Shown piece after piece: positions 7,300-17,863 of a stretch of 35,438 nt of DNA. The DNA is from Billgrantia bachuensis. GTDB lineage: Bacteria; Pseudomonadota; Gammaproteobacteria; Pseudomonadales; Halomonadaceae. The notes beneath the pieces are model-generated. The model had not been told where the DNA came from. It made no database searches and saw nothing but the letters and a program-made list of their open reading frames with translations. Both the position numbers and the translations under genes were made by a program. Positions within the stretch are counted from its first letter, which is position 1. The number at the start of each line of letters is the position of its first letter. The stretch is taken from the NCBI RefSeq assembly GCF_011742165.1, contig NZ_JAAQTO010000055.1:1-35438 (forward strand). The letters run 5' to 3'.

Positions 7300-7986
7300 T
7301 CAGGCATCCTTGACGAACAGGTAGCCCTTGCTGCGCACCGTCTTGATCCGGTGCGGATGGTTGGGGTCATCGCCGATCTTGGGACGAATCCGAGAGACCC
7401 GGACATCGATGGAGCGATCCTGGCCATCGTACTTGATGCCGCGCAGATCGCTGAAGATCTCCTCACGAGTGAGTACCCGGCCGGCGTTGCTGGCCAATAG
7501 CCACAGCAGATCGAACTCGGCGCTGGTCAGGTCGATGCGTTCACCTTGCAGCCAGGCTTCCCGGGTGGCGCTGTCGATCTCGAGATTGCCGAATGTGAGC
7601 CGGGCCTCACCGGAATGCTCGGCGTTCTCCGCTCGCCTCAGCAACGCCCGCATGCGTGCCAGCAGCACCCGGGGCTGGACCGGCTTGGGCACGTAGTCGT
7701 CGGCCCCCATTTCCAGCCCTAGCACCTGATCCATGTCGTCGGTGCGGGCGGTCAACATCAGTATCGGCCCAGCATAGTCGGGCCTGGCCCGGCGACAGAT
7801 CGACAATCCATCCTCTCCGGGCAGCATCAGATCGAGGATCACCAGATCCGGCTGCAGCGTCAGTATCTGTTCGACACCTCGTGAGCCTTCGGCCTCCACC
7901 GTGACCTTGAATCCGTTGGATTCGAGATAGTCGCGGGTGAGTTCGGCCAGGCGCACGTCATCCTCGATAATCAGCACGTGTTCCAT
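7300..7986 (-). CDS. rstA: OmpR-family response regulator, RstA-like
   Basis: The 228-residue form starting MEHVLIIEDDVRLAEL at the ATG at 7986 was chosen because it begins at the receiver domain and has GGAAAG upstream; longer in-frame starts (ATG 8013, GTG 8055) have poorly placed ribosome sites. The receiver (1-115) has acidic residues 9-10, phospho-acceptor Asp52 (LVILDLMLPGEDG) and Lys101 (YVPKPVQP). The C-terminal winged helix (about 130-228) has the EFDLLWLLASNAGRVLTREE helix and ends VRSKGYLFVKDA, the OmpR/PhoB type. The receiver aligns closely with E. coli RstA. It is the first gene of a two-gene operon with the kinase. Confidence 0.87.
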   Translation of the reverse strand: MEHVLIIEDDVRLAELTRDYLESNGFKVTVEAEGSRGVEQILTLQPDLVILDLMLPGEDGLSICRRARPDYAGPILMLTARTDDMDQVLGLEMGADDYVPKPVQPRVLLARMRALLRRAENAEHSGEARLTFGNLEIDSATREAWLQGERIDLTSAEFDLLWLLASNAGRVLTREEIFSDLRGIKYDGQDRSIDVRVSRIRPKIGDDPNHPHRIKTVRSKGYLFVKDA

Positions 7987-8047
7987 GTCGCTGCTTTCCA
8001 GGTTGTCATCCATCCTAGTCATCCCCGTGCTGGGCTTGGTTATCACT

Positions 8048-8064
8048 CGGGACACCCTGTCCCG
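8048..8064. promoter_or_regulatory. 17-bp palindrome upstream of the RstA-like regulator
   Basis: CGGGACA-CCC-TGTCCCG is a perfect 7-bp inverted repeat with a 3-bp centre, about 62 bp upstream of the regulator ATG. It could be an operator or a hairpin in the operon leader. TGTAAT on the minus strand just upstream may be a -10 but no good -35 accompanies it. Confidence 0.4.
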
Positions 8065-8212
8065 CCAAATTACAGTTCAAGGATACCCGAAATAGCTTCT
8101 TTCGCCTGCCTTTCATACATTTCGCGTCCTTGCAGCTTGCCAGCGAAGCATAGCCCGGACTTGCGCAACAACCCAAAGGATGCCCCCCGACGAGTCACAG
8201 CTCGCCCACAGG

Positions 8213-8221
8213 TTATCCACT
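8213..8221 (+). promoter_or_regulatory. DnaA box upstream of nrdA
   Basis: TTATCCACT matches the DnaA box TTATCCACA at eight of nine bases and abuts the -35 of the nrdA promoter. DnaA boxes upstream of nrdAB are known in E. coli, where DnaA links dNTP supply to replication initiation. Confidence 0.5.
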
Positions 8222-8249
8222 TGAAGGCGGCGAAAAAGCACACTATCTT
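8221..8249 (+). promoter_or_regulatory. Sigma-70 promoter of nrdAB
   Basis: TTGAAG (8221-8226), 17 bp, TATCTT (8244-8249). The predicted start is near 8256, giving a leader of about 107 nt before the nrdA ATG at 8363. The -10 lies inside the first NrdR-like box, so repressor binding would block it directly. Confidence 0.55.
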
Positions 8250-8284
8250 GTGTTCTCAAAAGCGAATGATACAAGATGATGTGC
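8240..8284. promoter_or_regulatory. Tandem NrdR-like boxes in the nrdA promoter
   Basis: Box 1 (8240-8253), ACACTATCTTGTGT, is nearly symmetrical and fits the NrdR consensus form ACACwATATwTwGTGT. A weaker second site (8271-8284), ACAAGATGATGTGC, is centred 31 bp downstream, the three-turn spacing typical of paired NrdR boxes. NrdR represses ribonucleotide reductase operons when dATP is plentiful. Box 1 is convincing; box 2 is weak. Confidence 0.6.
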
Positions 8285-8362
8285 ATTTACCAAGCCTTAC
8301 TTCGGCTGTCAATGCCTTCGTCGCCACAGACACCATCCCCACGCAGAAGGGATTACCGGCAC

Positions 8363-11266
<2,904 letters not shown>

Positions 11267-11396
11267 CGACCAAGAGCGAAGAAGGAAGACGGCGCTGCGC
11301 GCCGATGAGGAGGGAAGAACATGGCGAGACTCCCTCTTCCGTCCGAAGGGCGCTTCCTTCTCATGCCTTCCATCTATTCCGAGGAACGAGGACAAC
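11267..11396 (+). other. Structured 130-bp spacer between nrdA and nrdB
   Basis: The spacer holds a CGGCGC-TGC-GCGCCG hairpin (11290-11304), a long-range inverted repeat AGAAGGAAG (11280-11288) with CTTCCTTCT (11353-11361), and an inner pair GAGGGA/TCCCTC (11310-11315 and 11331-11336). There is no U-tract, so readthrough into nrdB is expected. The folding could tune the ratio of the two subunits; this is inference. Confidence 0.4.
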
Positions 11397-12644
<1,248 letters not shown>

Positions 12645-12660
12645 GCTTCGGCAGCAACAA

Positions 12661-12684
12661 GCCCCACTCAGCGTCGAGTGGGGC
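12661..12684 (+). terminator. Hairpin terminator after nrdB
   Basis: GCCCCACTC and GAGTGGGGC form a 9-bp GC-rich stem with a 6-nt loop, 16 bp after the nrdB stop. The following ACTTACC is a poor U-tract, so termination may be partial. Confidence 0.5.
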
Positions 12685-12753
12685 ACTTACCAAGCAGGAA
12701 AAGGAGTCGAAAGTCTTCATGTAGTCCCCCGGTATCCAACCAAGAGGTGCGTC

Positions 12754-12882
12754 ATGTCCAGAATACGCGTTTCCGTGAAGCCACATCGTCGCTCAGCCCC
12801 TTCCCGACCCGCCAGGTCCTCGCCCAAGCCCGGGACCAAGACGGTGTTCATCAAGCCTCATCGCCGCTCGCCGCCAAAGTGA
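12754..12882 (+). CDS. Small highly basic protein with two KPHRRS repeats, function unknown
   Basis: The ATG at 12754 is preceded by AAGAGG at suitable spacing and opens a 42-residue frame starting MSRIRVSVKPHRRS and ending TVFIKPHRRSPPK. It contains two copies of [VI]-x-[VI]-K-P-H-R-R-S (residues 6-14 and 31-39) joined by a Ser/Pro/Arg-rich linker. Arg, Lys, Pro and Ser dominate, there are no acidic residues, and no signal or membrane segment is seen. The same type of motif recurs in the 40-residue protein at 16389. I do not recognise a named family. A small nucleic-acid-binding or ribosome-associated role would fit the charge but is not shown. The repeat inside so short a frame argues that it is a real gene. 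Confidence 0.6.
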   Translation: MSRIRVSVKPHRRSAPSRPARSSPKPGTKTVFIKPHRRSPPK

Positions 12883-12943
12883 TCTCCGCCCATCCGGCAA
12901 GCCTGGCTACGACCTTCAACGATTTCGAAGTGAGGTAAACGTC

Positions 12944-13273
12944 ATGGGAAGTTACTACGCAAACGACAACGCTCGACTCAGTGGAACGCAAGCTCCCGGG
13001 GATTCTCAGGCATGGCAGCACGCACTGGATCTTGCCTTGGCCGCCCATAACAGTGAAGACGCCCTGGCCCGCTACCCGCACGTAGCCTTCGCTTTCCCTT
13101 CGTCAGCGCCCAACCCCTACTCCCGCGAATATCCGCTGCTCGACTATCGCGAGCTCAAGGAGTGGGCGAGTTCGCGGGGTTGGCGGGTCCGCCCTGCTCC
13201 CGAACGGGCGCCAGTGGGCGAGAAGTACAGCCCTCCGGTACGCTTCACGCGCTTGCCATCGCGCTACCACTGA
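12944..13273 (+). CDS. Hypothetical protein, 109 residues
   Basis: The ATG at 12944 has GTGAGGT eight bases upstream. The product starts MGSYYANDNARLSG. It has a helical stretch WQHALDLALAAHNSEDALAR (residues 24-43) and a Pro/Arg-rich C-terminal half (YSREYPLLDYRELKEWASSR, then RPAPERAP...FTRLPSRYH). No signal peptide, membrane segment or catalytic motif is visible. It sits between the small basic protein and a Nudix gene on the same strand, with 61 bp and 62 bp gaps, so the three may share a transcript. I do not recognise the family. Coding is supported by ribosome site, frame length and strand continuity, but no function can be given. Confidence 0.6.
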   Translation: MGSYYANDNARLSGTQAPGDSQAWQHALDLALAAHNSEDALARYPHVAFAFPSSAPNPYSREYPLLDYRELKEWASSRGWRVRPAPERAPVGEKYSPPVRFTRLPSRYH

Positions 13274-13335
13274 AACCAGTTACCCAAGCGGCAGCGGACG
13301 GACGTCAAACGATCCGTGAAACAGGAATCGGGTTC

Positions 13336-13773
13336 ATGAGTCCAGCTCGACAGACCACCTTGCGCATCGCCGCGGCACTGATCCTCGATCCAGAGGGTCG
13401 CATGCTGCTGGTGCGCAAGCGAGGTACCGAACGCTTCATGCAGGCCGGCGGCAAGCTCGAGCCCGGCGAACCCGCCGAGGCGGCCCTACGCCGTGAACTG
13501 TGCGAGGAACTCGGCCAAGCACCGATCGCCCTACGCCTGCTTGGCGAGTTCACAGCTCCTGCCGCCAACGAGCCCGGCTGTCAGGTCCATGCCTGGCTGT
13601 TCCAGGCCACGCTGCCGCCAGGCTCGCCGGTGGCCGCCGCGGAAATCGCCGAGCTTCGCTGGGTTACTCCTGATGAGGCACATGAGCTTCCTCTGGCGGC
13701 ACTCACGCGCGATTATGTGCTGCCGCTGGCCATTCGGCTCCTTCGGCACGACAAGACGATGGCGTTGCCTTAA
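13336..13773 (+). CDS. Nudix hydrolase, MutT-like
   Basis: The product has 145 residues from the ATG at 13336, which has AGGAA upstream; the longer in-frame start at 13162 overlaps the preceding gene and lacks homology. The Nudix box spans residues 39-60: G39-x5-E45-x7-R53-E54-L-C-E57-E58-L-G60, which holds the metal-binding glutamates for cleaving nucleoside diphosphates linked to another moiety. The fold starts TLRIAAALILDPEGRMLLVRK, typical of the MutT-type domain. Substrate cannot be read from the sequence; cleaning of oxidised nucleotides is one possibility. Its position soon after nrdAB may be coincidence. Confidence 0.88.
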   Translation: MSPARQTTLRIAAALILDPEGRMLLVRKRGTERFMQAGGKLEPGEPAEAALRRELCEELGQAPIALRLLGEFTAPAANEPGCQVHAWLFQATLPPGSPVAAAEIAELRWVTPDEAHELPLAALTRDYVLPLAIRLLRHDKTMALP

Positions 13774-13815
13774 GGATCGTATCCTCCTACGCTCGGGTTA
13801 GCATGTAAGCCTGAT

Positions 13816-14940
13816 GTGGCAAGGAGGCTCATCATCGGAACCGACTGGAAGGAGGGCAATCGGATCACCCTGTTGCCCGACAGTCGCCGCTTCGTGCCGG
13901 CTCTGCTCGAGGCCATCGATACCGCCCAGGAGTCGATCTGGCTCGAGCAGTACCTGGTCGAATCCGGGCGAGTGACACAACGTTTCTTCGAGGCGCTGAT
14001 ACGGGCAGCGCGGCGCGGTGTCGAAGTGCGCGTCCTGCTGGACAGCTTCGGTGCCACTGGCCTGGGCCAGCAAGAACGTACCCGACTGTCGGCTGCCGGG
14101 GTGGCGCTGTGTCACTACAACCCGTTCATGATGCGACGGCTGCGCCGCAACCTGATACGCACCCATCGCAAGCTGGTGCTGATCGATCGCCGCGTGGTCT
14201 TCACCGGCGGCTACTGTCTGACCGACGACTACCTGGGCGACTGGTTCGACCTGATGGTGAGGGCGGAGGGCCCGGTGGTGGCGGATGCGATTACGTTGTT
14301 TGCCGATCTCTGGGAATCTCCTCGCGTTCGTGGCGACAAGCCCCGGGTGGAGCGGCAGGCGGTACCCCAGCCACAGCCCGGGGGCATGGCAGCACGGCTG
14401 GTCCAGAACGAGGGCCATCGCAGCCCGACCATCCGCCGCTCGCTGCACCGGCAGATTGTCGCCGCTACACGTCGCGTATGGCTTTATACCCCCTATTTCC
14501 TCCCCTCGCGCCAATTGCGCCGGCTGATAAGGGAAGCGTCGGCACGAGGCGTCGACGTTCGTTTACTGGTAGCGGGCAAGGGGCACGATCACCCCAGCGT
14601 GCGTACTGCCGGGCAGTGCCACTATGGCCAGCTGCTCGACTCCGGCATCAAGATCTACGAGTACCAGCCTCGTTTCACCCATGCCAAGTTCTGCATCGTC
14701 GATGACTGGGCCACTGTGGGCTCGTGCAACTTCGATCACTGGAGCCTGCACTGGAATTTGGAAGCGAACCTGGAAGTGGAGAGCCCAACGTTCTGTGCCG
14801 ACCTTGTCGAGCTGTTCGAAAGCCACAGCTTGGAGAGCATGCCGATTCTCGCCCAGGCATGGGAGAAGCGTTCGAGAACCCAGCGCCTTCGGGAACGTAC
14901 TGCAGCGTTGGTCAGCGCCTGGCTGGCCGGGCTGCGTTGA
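13816..14940 (+). CDS. Phospholipase D-family protein, cardiolipin synthase-like (ClsB type)
   Basis: The protein has up to 374 residues with two HKD motifs: H117-x-K119-x4-D124 (HRKLVLIDRRVVFTGG) and H288-x-K290-x4-D295 (HAKFCIVDDWATVGSCN). This paired arrangement defines bacterial cardiolipin synthases and related phosphatidyltransferases acting on phosphatidylglycerol at the inner membrane. There is no N-terminal membrane pair, so it is closer to ClsB/YbhO than to ClsA. The start is unclear. The annotated GTG at 13816 has no good ribosome site, while a perfect AAGGAGG at 13821-13827 lies just before two in-frame ATC codons (13831 and 13834). Cardiolipin synthesis fits salt-stress adaptation of halophiles, but that role is inferred. 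Confidence 0.85.
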   Translation: MARRLIIGTDWKEGNRITLLPDSRRFVPALLEAIDTAQESIWLEQYLVESGRVTQRFFEALIRAARRGVEVRVLLDSFGATGLGQQERTRLSAAGVALCHYNPFMMRRLRRNLIRTHRKLVLIDRRVVFTGGYCLTDDYLGDWFDLMVRAEGPVVADAITLFADLWESPRVRGDKPRVERQAVPQPQPGGMAARLVQNEGHRSPTIRRSLHRQIVAATRRVWLYTPYFLPSRQLRRLIREASARGVDVRLLVAGKGHDHPSVRTAGQCHYGQLLDSGIKIYEYQPRFTHAKFCIVDDWATVGSCNFDHWSLHWNLEANLEVESPTFCADLVELFESHSLESMPILAQAWEKRSRTQRLRERTAALVSAWLAGLR

Positions 14941-14983
14941 GGAAGAGCTGATGACTGGGTAGCCTGACCAGCCATCAAGCATG

Positions 14984-16234
14984 CTAGCCGCCCTTTGCCG
15001 TCCCTTTTCGGTGGCTGCGCTGCCAGCGCCCGTAACGATAGGCGAACGGCGTCGCGGTGATGCCATGAGCGACCACCGATGCCATCACGATGAGACTGCC
15101 GACCGTCCAAGCCAGATCGTAACCGGTGCGGCTCGACACCAGCGTAGCGTAGTAGAGTGCCGATACACCTATCGGGCCGAACCAGCCCATGATCAGGGTG
15201 ATCGGCAAGTTACGCATGGCTGGCAGCCAGGGTCGCAGTAGCAGGATGACGGGCAGGCGGCGAAATAGCAGCACGAGCAGGGTCAATAGCGCTCCTTGCA
15301 GGCCCAGCGCCTGCCACTCGGACCAAGGGGCGATCAGGCCGAACAGGACGAAAACCGGCATCGTCAGCAGGATATTGACCGCCTCCTGGACGTTGTCTTC
15401 CTCGCTGCGATCCTTGCCGCCCACCTCCTGGTCAAAGGCCAGGCCAGCAGCGAAGACACCCAGGATGCTGTTGGTTCCCAACAGTTGGGCCAGCCCTAGC
15501 ACCAGAATAGTGAGTGCCAGGGTGATGGAAAGGAAAGAAGGCTGATCGAGAAAGCCACGCCCTTCCGACCATTGCAGAGCTCGCCCTGCAGCCCAGCCAA
15601 GCGCGATACCGATGAGCACGCCCCCACCGATTTCCCACAGCCAGACCCTGCCGAACCAGTCGAGCCATGCATCCCCGGCAGGCAGGGACAACAGCAAGAT
15701 CGGCAGTAGTACGAAGGGGTAGGCCAGGCCATCGTTGGCGCCGGACTCACTGGAAAGCAGATGACGATAGCTGTCGGGAAGATTCTCCGTTGCCACTCCG
15801 CCAGTGACGATGGAAGACGCCACCACCGGATCGGTGGCGCAGACGGAGCCACCGACCAACAATGCCAATAACAAAGGCAGGCCCATGACCCAGTGAGTCA
15901 GCAACGAGCTGATGAGGAACATGGCCGGCATGGCGATACCCAGCAGCACCAGCAGCGAGCGCCAGTGTACGAAGGGATAGTTGGGCGGCAAGCGCAGCGC
16001 AATGCCCATCAGGCTGATGCCGAGCGTTAGCCGTGCCGTCTCCTCGAGTATTTTCTTTTCATTGCCCCACGTCATCGGGTCGAGGGCATCAAGACCATGA
16101 GGGCCCAGCGCTACACCGATCAGGAAGGCGAACAGTGGAGTAGAGAGCCAGGAGCGATCCAGCGGGCTCGACAGCAAGCCCACAACCAGCACCAAGCCAC
16201 CCACTACCGCGAGCGCTAAGTTCAATTGCTCCAT
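14984..16234 (-). CDS. Na+(or K+)/H+ antiporter, CPA family (NhaP-like)
   Basis: This 416-residue inner-membrane protein has about 12 hydrophobic segments. It carries the CPA1-type core motifs: T134-D135-P136 in SVCATDPVVASS and N167-D168 in SSESGANDGL, the unwound-helix and ion-binding positions of electroneutral Na+/H+ exchangers. It ends in a short basic tail (RYGRWQRSHRKG). The ATG at 16234 has a strong GGAAGGAG upstream. It converges with the phospholipase D-like gene, with 43 bp between stops. Ion choice cannot be set from sequence. In a Halomonas-like cell it would serve pH and sodium homeostasis. Confidence 0.9.
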   Translation of the reverse strand: MEQLNLALAVVGGLVLVVGLLSSPLDRSWLSTPLFAFLIGVALGPHGLDALDPMTWGNEKKILEETARLTLGISLMGIALRLPPNYPFVHWRSLLVLLGIAMPAMFLISSLLTHWVMGLPLLLALLVGGSVCATDPVVASSIVTGGVATENLPDSYRHLLSSESGANDGLAYPFVLLPILLLSLPAGDAWLDWFGRVWLWEIGGGVLIGIALGWAAGRALQWSEGRGFLDQPSFLSITLALTILVLGLAQLLGTNSILGVFAAGLAFDQEVGGKDRSEEDNVQEAVNILLTMPVFVLFGLIAPWSEWQALGLQGALLTLLVLLFRRLPVILLLRPWLPAMRNLPITLIMGWFGPIGVSALYYATLVSSRTGYDLAWTVGSLIVMASVVAHGITATPFAYRYGRWQRSHRKGTAKGG

Positions 16235-16326
16235 TCCGGCTCCTTCCGCTCCGTATCATCCCTTTCCCTACACTAGGCAATCAGACGCAAAGCGTAAAAC
16301 CGAGCATCGCCGCCGCCGAGACAAGA

Positions 16327-16355
16327 TTGCACGGTGAATCGCTCCTAGCTTAAAG
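16327..16355 (+). promoter_or_regulatory. Candidate promoter for the 40-residue protein
   Basis: TTGCAC (16327-16332), 17 bp, TTAAAG (16350-16355), about 34 bp before the ATG at 16389. Consensus match only; the rest of the 16235-16388 spacer shows no other clear signal. Confidence 0.35.
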
Positions 16356-16388
16356 TAGGTACGGACCTCAACGGACAAGGAGTCGAGC

Positions 16389-16511
16389 ATGTCGAACGGC
16401 AAGTCCCGCAGCGTCATCAAGCGTATCTACGTTCCTACCCACGTGCGAGAGCTTCCCAGCGGCGAGCGTGTCACCGTACCCGGTCACTATCGCAAGCCAG
16501 CCGAATCCTGA
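16389..16511 (+). CDS. Small basic protein with repeated V-P-x-H-x-R motif, function unknown
   Basis: A 40-residue frame starts MSNGKSRSVIKRIYVPTHVR and ends VTVPGHYRKPAES. AAGGAG lies six bases before the ATG, a strong ribosome site. IYVPTHVR (residues 13-20) and VTVPGHYR (28-35) are two copies of [VI]-x-[VI]-P-x-H-x-R, separated by ELPSGER. The pattern parallels the VSVKPHRR/VFIKPHRR pair in the small protein at 12754, suggesting one motif family of microproteins. There is no membrane segment. It stands alone between a divergent antiporter and the convergent pilin operon, so it is probably transcribed by itself. I do not recognise a named family. Confidence 0.65.
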   Translation: MSNGKSRSVIKRIYVPTHVRELPSGERVTVPGHYRKPAES

Positions 16512-16583
16512 GTTCCCGGGTCCACACGAATCACGGCGTCAGCGCCGCGAGCTGATACATGGGCTTCGTTAGAGCCAGGCCGC

Positions 16584-17738
16584 TCAGTTCCAGGCGACGA
16601 TCTTGGGATCGGCAGGTACGAAAGTATCCGGGTTGGTCACGTTATCCAGACTGATAAAGTTAATCCCGCCATTACTGCGAATATAGGTGCCAGAGACGGC
16701 CGCTCCATAGAGGCTCGAATCGCCATTTTGTCTTATGTACCCTCCGGCCCAGAACACACCGTAATTGTCGGTGCTGCCATTGAACTCGATATCCTGACCA
16801 GCCACCACGAACAGCCCAATCTCACTCGCCGTGCCGACGCTCGAAGTCGCTCCATTCATGTTGACGTTACCTCTCGCTACCAGGGTGACTCGACGCTCAC
16901 CCACGGCCCCGCCGGCAACAGTCAGGTCGCCATTGCAATAGACGGTATCGCCGTTTCGCAGATCCTCCATCGAAACGGAGCAGGAATGGATTGTCCCTTC
17001 GCGAGTCTGGTAGTCGGCAAAAATCGAGTCATCATAGCTCTTATAGCAATAGGCAGGCGGCTCACTGCCCGTGCATAGGCTCATGTCTTCATCGGCAGGA
17101 CGCGTGCCGGGCAGGGGCACCTCAACCATGCCATACGAACCATCGGTCACAGTGGCTTCCGAGCCATCGCTCAAGGAAATGTTAACGGTACCGTTTGAAT
17201 GTACCGCACCTACAACTCTTGATTTTCCCGTAACTCTAATATAATCAGCGCTGAGCATTCCCCGTGTGAAGATCGGGTTGGGAGAGGAATCGTATTCAAT
17301 CTCGGCGATGACCGGCTGGCTCACCGACATGACCGCGTCATCAACGACGATAGCACCCATGCCGACGATAAACCGCTCTTCGTTTTCGCGCAGCAGGTAG
17401 TATCGGCAGCTTGCATTGCCGCTATTGCAGACATCTTGGGATACGCCATCCAAGGCGCTAAAGCGTGCCCAATCGTAAGCGGACAGTTCTGCACGCGTGA
17501 GCCCGGTATGAAAGTCGGCGGCCGAGGTATCGCGTCCTCCGGGGCCCCATCCCGCCGCTGTGGCTCTCTCGGCCGCCATCTGCGCTTCCGTTGACGCCTT
17601 GTAGTTACCCGCCAGGCGCTCGTCGATCAATGAGGATTGTATGCCAGAAAGGCCAAGCATCAACGTCATGGAGAGGAATGACAGGACCACGATCAGGGCT
17701 GCGCCCCGCTGCTCTTTTCCGCTTCTCCAGGCATGCAT
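16584..17738 (-). CDS. PilX-like minor pilin with C-terminal beta-solenoid (second copy)
   Basis: This 384-residue protein has a PilX-type N-terminus: EQRGAALIVVLSFLSMTLML (residues 9-28) and SSLIDERLAGNYKA, the hydrophobic helix that packs into the type IV pilus. The extracellular part has three cysteine pairs (104/111, 222/231, 253/268). It then has a run of rungs at about 285-362, each of the form hydrophobic-x-[AS]-G-x-x-[IV]-x-x-N-G (ARGNVNMNG, AGQDIEFNG, AGGYIRQNG, SGTYIRSNG), suggesting a beta-solenoid. It is a paralog of the gene at 17864-18994, nearly identical over the last 77 residues and diverged in the middle. The ATG at 17738 has GGAGAG upstream. A candidate promoter (17765-17793) may let it be expressed separately. 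Confidence 0.8.
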   Translation of the reverse strand: MHAWRSGKEQRGAALIVVLSFLSMTLMLGLSGIQSSLIDERLAGNYKASTEAQMAAERATAAGWGPGGRDTSAADFHTGLTRAELSAYDWARFSALDGVSQDVCNSGNASCRYYLLRENEERFIVGMGAIVVDDAVMSVSQPVIAEIEYDSSPNPIFTRGMLSADYIRVTGKSRVVGAVHSNGTVNISLSDGSEATVTDGSYGMVEVPLPGTRPADEDMSLCTGSEPPAYCYKSYDDSIFADYQTREGTIHSCSVSMEDLRNGDTVYCNGDLTVAGGAVGERRVTLVARGNVNMNGATSSVGTASEIGLFVVAGQDIEFNGSTDNYGVFWAGGYIRQNGDSSLYGAAVSGTYIRSNGGINFISLDNVTNPDTFVPADPKIVAWN

Positions 17739-17764
17739 TCGACTCTCCGCTTCCTGCGTATTGT

Positions 17765-17793
17765 CGTATATCAGCCTAGCGGAGCGATGTCAG
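17765..17793 (-). promoter_or_regulatory. Candidate promoter between the two pilX-like genes
   Basis: On the minus strand CTGACA (17793 to 17788), 17 bp, TATACG (17770 to 17765), about 27 bp before the ATG at 17738. This would allow the second copy to be transcribed apart from the main pilin operon. Confidence 0.4.
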
Positions 17794-17863
17794 TTACGTT
17801 GCAACGACGCGTGATGTTGATTGCGATTGTGTAGCAAAAGGATTCGCCTTGAAAGCAGGCGGC

